Assembly: GCA_910587085.1 (NCBI GenBank)
Contig: CAJUMC010000012.1
Location: 8,110 to 72,109, forward strand
Origin: an uncultured Lachnospiraceae bacterium
GTDB lineage: Bacteria > Bacillota > Clostridia > Lachnospirales > Lachnospiraceae
Length of the DNA: 64,000 nucleotides
Reading direction: 5' to 3'
Shown: positions 60,740 through 64,000 of the stretch, in pieces
Position numbering within the stretch: position 1 is the first letter of the stretch
Layout: each line of letters begins with the position of its first letter
Translations under genes and position numbers: made by a program
The notes under the pieces: generated by a model
What the model saw: only the letters and a program-made list of their open reading frames with translations
What the model was told of the DNA's origin: nothing
Databases searched by the model: none

Positions 60740-61153
60740 ATGTACACGAAGCCGGAACCGGAATTTAAGAATTCAGTGAAGGGTCTCTATTTCGAGAGCC
60801 TGGAGCTATACAACAAGGCGGTGCAGGAGCTTTATGCCGGCAGGCTGGAAGCCGCCGCATCCTGCGGCTATCAAACCGTTCTTTCCGCTGTCCGGACACT
60901 GAATGCCTTCAGCAGATTTCTGACAAAGGGCAGCAGTGAAATCGCTTTCCACCTCCGTTATTCGGACATCATCAGCGTCCGCTTTGAAAAAACGGCGGCA
61001 CGGCTGCTCTGTGCCGCCTCCGCATGGCGGGATACCGGGGAGCTCGGGTACGCACCGCCGCTGGAACGGCGCAACATTGTGGAACTGCTGATTTCCGTCT
61101 CCGAGTTTCTAGGATATATCAAATCCTATCTGATCGACAAAAGAATTATCTAA
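60740..61153 (+). CDS. Small helical protein of unknown function
   Basis: A 137-residue protein that appears all-helical and soluble: FESLELYNKAVQELYAGRLE, YQTVLSAVRTLNAFSRFL, RNIVELLISVSEFLGYIKSY. The pattern resembles small four-helix proteins such as HEPN-like folds, but the HEPN RxxxxH motif is not clear. The ATG is 7 bases after GAGAGG and 15 bases after the ligase-like gene, so they are co-transcribed. Function unknown. Confidence 0.65.
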   Translation: MYTKPEPEFKNSVKGLYFESLELYNKAVQELYAGRLEAAASCGYQTVLSAVRTLNAFSRFLTKGSSEIAFHLRYSDIISVRFEKTAARLLCAASAWRDTGELGYAPPLERRNIVELLISVSEFLGYIKSYLIDKRII

Positions 61154-61188
61154 GCATACTACCCCCTCCGAACTCAATTCGCAGCATA

Positions 61189-62466
61189 TTATTCCACATC
61201 TCTTCGGTACCCGAGAACAACCGCCAGCTCCCGGTCGATATAACTGCCGTTCTCCAGAACCTTCAGCTTCAAAACCGCTTCCGTACCGCCTCTCGTGTAT
61301 CCGAAAACCGTAAGAAGCTCCTCCATGGTTTCGATCGTCCGTTCGTTTATCCCGACAATGATATCCCCCTGATGAAGCCCGGCTATCTCAGCCGGACTCC
61401 CCGGCTCTATTCTGGATACATAGACACCTGCAGGCATGCGGAAGCTGTTTGCATGGGAGCTGGTAATATTTTTTCCGACAATGCCCAGATAGGCGGTATC
61501 TCCCTCCGCCAGATCCTCGCGGTTCATCAGATCATTGATGATCGGAATGACCTCGCTGATCGGGATGGCGTAGCCCACGCGCTCCACGTCGTCGGCGGAA
61601 TATTTTACCGAATTAATGCCGATCACCCTGCCGCTGGCATCCAGCAGCGCCCCTCCGCTGTTGCCCGGGTTGATTTCGGCATCGACCTGGATCAGATTCA
61701 GCGTCACATTATCCTTGGTCACCTCGCGGTTCATGGCACTGACGTAACCGACGGTAACGCTCTGCCCGTAGCCGAGCGCATTTCCAATTGCGATTACAAA
61801 ATCTCCCATTTTTACGGTGTCCGAATTCCCCAGAGCGGCAAGACGGATCTGCTTGATCGTATCGCCCGGAAGCTCGCTCAGCTTTACGGCAACCACCGCC
61901 AGATCACTGCCCTCTTCCGTACCGCGGATTTCGGCCGCTGCGGTCAGAGCGTTGCAGAACTGGATCGAAATTTTTCTGGCATCCTTTATCACATGATTGT
62001 TCGTGACGATCAGCACCTCGCTGTCGCTCTGCCCAACAATAATGCCGGTGCCGGAGGCAATGCCCTCCTCCACGCTCTCATGCTCCCTCCCGAAAAAATC
62101 GTATGATTTCTTGCTCTTTTCCACCTCGCAGCGGATCGCCACAACAGCCGGCATCATATTCTCCGCCACCCCTGACACATCGGTTACCTGCGCTCCCTCA
62201 ATGCGGCGCACTTCTGCCTCCGCCGGATTCTGCTGTCCCGGCTCCGCATCCCTTTCGTCGATTGGCTTGGACACGACGGCTCCGTCTGCCGGGCTGTCCG
62301 GCCGCCTTCTCAGCCATTCCGCGGAAAGCTTTACGGCAGCCGCGCTGATCCCTAGAATCACCGCCGTAATAACGAGCACTGCAAAACGCTTTCCGGCCTT
62401 TTTGCTGCCTGTTCCGGCCGGGCCATCCGTCCTGTCCGTTCTCACATTTTCTCTGAATTCTTCCAT
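61189..62466 (-). CDS. HtrA/DegP-type trypsin-like serine protease
   Basis: A 425-residue protease. Residues 1-27 are cytoplasmic, ~28-45 form a membrane anchor (FAVLVITAVILGISAAAV). A linker follows, then a trypsin domain with His158 (VTNNHVIKD), Asp188 (GSDLAVVAV) and Ser270 (AEINPGNSGGALLD), and a C-terminal PDZ domain (PAGVYVSRIEPGSPAEIAGL, GDIIVGINERTIETMEELL). It degrades or refolds damaged proteins outside the membrane. ATG 62466 is 8 bases after GGGAG; a TTG two codons upstream is unlikely. It lies 220 bases downstream of pheA, with a duplicated sequence between them. Confidence 0.94.
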   Translation of the reverse strand: MEEFRENVRTDRTDGPAGTGSKKAGKRFAVLVITAVILGISAAAVKLSAEWLRRRPDSPADGAVVSKPIDERDAEPGQQNPAEAEVRRIEGAQVTDVSGVAENMMPAVVAIRCEVEKSKKSYDFFGREHESVEEGIASGTGIIVGQSDSEVLIVTNNHVIKDARKISIQFCNALTAAAEIRGTEEGSDLAVVAVKLSELPGDTIKQIRLAALGNSDTVKMGDFVIAIGNALGYGQSVTVGYVSAMNREVTKDNVTLNLIQVDAEINPGNSGGALLDASGRVIGINSVKYSADDVERVGYAIPISEVIPIINDLMNREDLAEGDTAYLGIVGKNITSSHANSFRMPAGVYVSRIEPGSPAEIAGLHQGDIIVGINERTIETMEELLTVFGYTRGGTEAVLKLKVLENGSYIDRELAVVLGYRRDVE

Positions 62467-62483
62467 AAGCAAATCTCCCTTCC

Positions 62484-62560
62484 GCAGCCGTGCAAAGGCA
62501 GGGCAGCTTCTGCTGCCGGGGGAACTTCCGCTAAGCTCCCTCTGCAGCCGTGCAAATGCA
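62484..62560 (-). repeat. Two-copy 60-bp duplication upstream of htrA
   Basis: GCAGCCGTGCAAAGGCA (62484-62500) and GCAGCCGTGCAAATGCA (62544-62560), 60 bases apart, with purine-rich Shine-Dalgarno-like sequence beside each copy on the minus strand. The copy nearer the gene borders the real ribosome binding site of htrA. Confidence 0.65.
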
Positions 62561-62686
62561 GATTACAGCCTCTTCCGACAGTTTGCCATAAGGGATTGTC
62601 GGAATTTAAAACTTTCTGTGAAAAATATGTGAAGCCCGGGCGGGCACGAGGAGTGCCGCCGGGCCCAAACGGGAAACACAGCCGCA

Positions 62687-63820
62687 TCACAGCGTCCGGA
62701 AATTGCCGAGCAGCCGCATCTCCAGCGCCTCCGAGCGTATCCCCGCAAGCGTATTCTGCACGGCCGCCTCCCGGAGATTTCCCTCAAAATCCACAAAAAA
62801 GCGGTATTCAAATGTTCTTCCAGCCAGCGGGCGCGATTCGATTTTCGTCATGTTCAGATCGTTGAATATAATGTTGGAAAGCATCCGGTAGAGGCTTCCG
62901 GTACGATGCGGCAGCGAGAAACAGACGCTGACCTTTCCTGCGTCCGCGAGATATTCCCTGCGGTTTGTTATAACGATAAAACGGGTGGAATTGGTATCCT
63001 CGGAATTGATATTCTCCGCCAGTACCTCAAGACCGTATGTTTTTGCCGCGCGGGCGCTGGCGATGGCGGCCTGCGTCCGGTCGCCATCCTCCGCCACCTT
63101 TCTGGCGCTGCCGGCCGTACTGCCGCTGTCCTCCGCCCGCATGTCCGGGTAGCGCTCCAGAAATTTCCTGCTCTGCAGAATTCCCTGCGGATGGGAGTAG
63201 ACGGTCCGGATATCGGAAAGGGAAGCTCCCGGCAGCCCGAGCAGCGCCTGGCTGACTCTGAGCACATGCTCTCCGACAATGTAATTTTCGAATTCGACCA
63301 GAAGGTCATAGCTGTCCGTGATCCCGCCGGTCGTTGTATTTTCAATCGGCAGAACGCCGTAATCGGCCCTGCCCTCCTTCACCGCGGCCATAACCTCCCG
63401 GAACGAGGCGGCCGGAAAACTTCGGATGCCGCTGCCGAAGCATTCCTCCATCGCCTGCTCGGAATAGGAGCCGGGCGCCCCGAAATATACCACCCTCGTG
63501 TCCGGCTTGTCCGGGAGCGCGTTCCGCTCGGTAAAATCATTGTGCCCGGAGCCGTCATTCAGCTTGTGCTGGTATCTGCGGCTGATGCTCATCAGCTGCT
63601 GGAAAATCTCCTGTATCGCGTGCCCGTTGAATTCACTGGAGCACAGACTGCGCACTGTTTCGAGCTTCTGCTGCTCCCGCTCCTTATCATAGATCGGCTT
63701 CCCGATGCTTCTCTTGTATTCCGCAACATCCGACGCAACCCGCATCCGACGCTCAAACAGCTCGACAATCTGCCGGTCAATCCGGTCGATTTCCTCTCTG
63801 GAATCCTTTAAATCCACCAT
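62687..63820 (-). CDS. pheA: Bifunctional chorismate mutase/prephenate dehydratase
   Basis: A 377-residue P-protein. Residues ~1-90 are chorismate mutase (LKDSREEIDRIDRQIVELFE, ERRMRVASDVAEYKRSIGKP). Residues ~108-288 are prephenate dehydratase (VVYFGAPGSYSEQAMEECFG, GVLPIENTTTGGITDSYDLL and catalytic NSTRFIVI). Residues ~295-377 are the ACT domain that senses phenylalanine (HRTGSLYRMLSNI, KIESRPLAGRTFEYRFFVDF). It turns chorismate into phenylpyruvate in the cytoplasm, with feedback by phenylalanine through ESRP. The ATG is 7 bases after GAGG. Confidence 0.96.
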   Translation of the reverse strand: MVDLKDSREEIDRIDRQIVELFERRMRVASDVAEYKRSIGKPIYDKEREQQKLETVRSLCSSEFNGHAIQEIFQQLMSISRRYQHKLNDGSGHNDFTERNALPDKPDTRVVYFGAPGSYSEQAMEECFGSGIRSFPAASFREVMAAVKEGRADYGVLPIENTTTGGITDSYDLLVEFENYIVGEHVLRVSQALLGLPGASLSDIRTVYSHPQGILQSRKFLERYPDMRAEDSGSTAGSARKVAEDGDRTQAAIASARAAKTYGLEVLAENINSEDTNSTRFIVITNRREYLADAGKVSVCFSLPHRTGSLYRMLSNIIFNDLNMTKIESRPLAGRTFEYRFFVDFEGNLREAAVQNTLAGIRSEALEMRLLGNFRTL

Positions 63821-63858
63821 GGCCTTGCCTCTCCTCCTCTGTTCTTTCTTCCTGAAAT

Positions 63859-63887
63859 ATTATACCGGTTATCGGACGGTTTTGCAA
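63859..63887 (-). promoter_or_regulatory. Promoter of pheA
   Basis: Minus strand -35 TTGCAA (63882-63887), 17 bases, -10 TATAAT (63859-63864). The leader is ~30 nt, too short for a peptide attenuator or T-box. Nothing else was identified from here to the right edge. Confidence 0.8.
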
Positions 63888-64000
63888 TGCAGCGCGGGAA
63901 ATTTTGCAAGGTAGCACTGGAAAAAAGAAAGGTTCTGTGCTATACTCCCATCTTTGACAGTTCGGAGAAAATAAAATCGCTGTAACACCAGTAAACGTGC

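Noticed and set aside
63954..63990. Plus-strand promoter at the right edge
   Set aside because: TTGACA is present, but there is no -10 box at 16-18 bases.

Overview
The window looks like the chromosome of an anaerobic, spore-forming, GC-rich member of the Clostridia, most likely Lachnospiraceae. The reasons are a spore small acid-soluble protein, AddAB instead of RecBCD, a Re-type citrate synthase in place of the usual Si-type enzyme, ROK-type XylR control of xylulokinase, GH43 and GH94 carbohydrate enzymes, and strong AGGAGG-type ribosome binding sites throughout. The genus cannot be fixed from the sequence alone. Most genes are on the minus strand. No insertion sequence, prophage, CRISPR array or rRNA was seen; there is one tRNA.

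Layout: 1-8.5 kb holds sugar use (partial GH43 glycosidase, a BTAD-type regulator, xylulokinase and its ROK repressor) plus Tex. 8.7-18.7 kb holds a lipid kinase with a large repeat insertion, a SASP gene, a tandem-repeat leader and overlapping addB-addA. 18.9-22.6 kb holds a small membrane protein, upp and an ABC-F protein. 22.7-26.2 kb is a citrate-to-2-oxoglutarate module (FCD-type GntR regulator, isocitrate dehydrogenase, Re-citrate synthase) with a palindromic operator candidate on the promoter. 26.3-28.2 kb is a trio: secreted Cys/His-repeat protein, ECF sigma factor, RsgI-like anti-sigma factor. 28.4-35.3 kb is a five-gene oppABCDF operon behind a promoter plus early terminator hairpin. 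35.3-47.3 kb holds a chemotaxis receptor, a DedA protein, pyrC/pyrF, a Nudix protein, TruA, MetA, LigA, an RluF-type synthase and a secreted protein. 47.4-52.2 kb holds tRNA-Arg(CCG), a GH94 phosphorylase, an XRE regulator and galE. 52.4-57 kb is an accessory island: two DUF2589-like proteins, an unknown protein, a minisatellite and an AT-rich membrane-anchored NACHT NTPase with pentapeptide repeats. 57-64 kb holds surface polysaccharide genes (initiating sugar transferase, O-antigen-ligase-like protein), an HtrA protease and pheA.

The best candidates for something undescribed are the DUF2589/NACHT island (possible conflict or stress-response system) and the Cys/His protein-sigma-anti-sigma trio (possible metal or redox envelope sensing). 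A second theme is repeat growth: 54-63 bp tandem duplications occur in leaders and inside conserved genes, and several housekeeping enzymes carry long low-complexity insertions or tails. Start codons were chosen by ribosome binding site and family length, so several differ from the longest open frame. All functional calls are from reading the sequence; no database search was possible.
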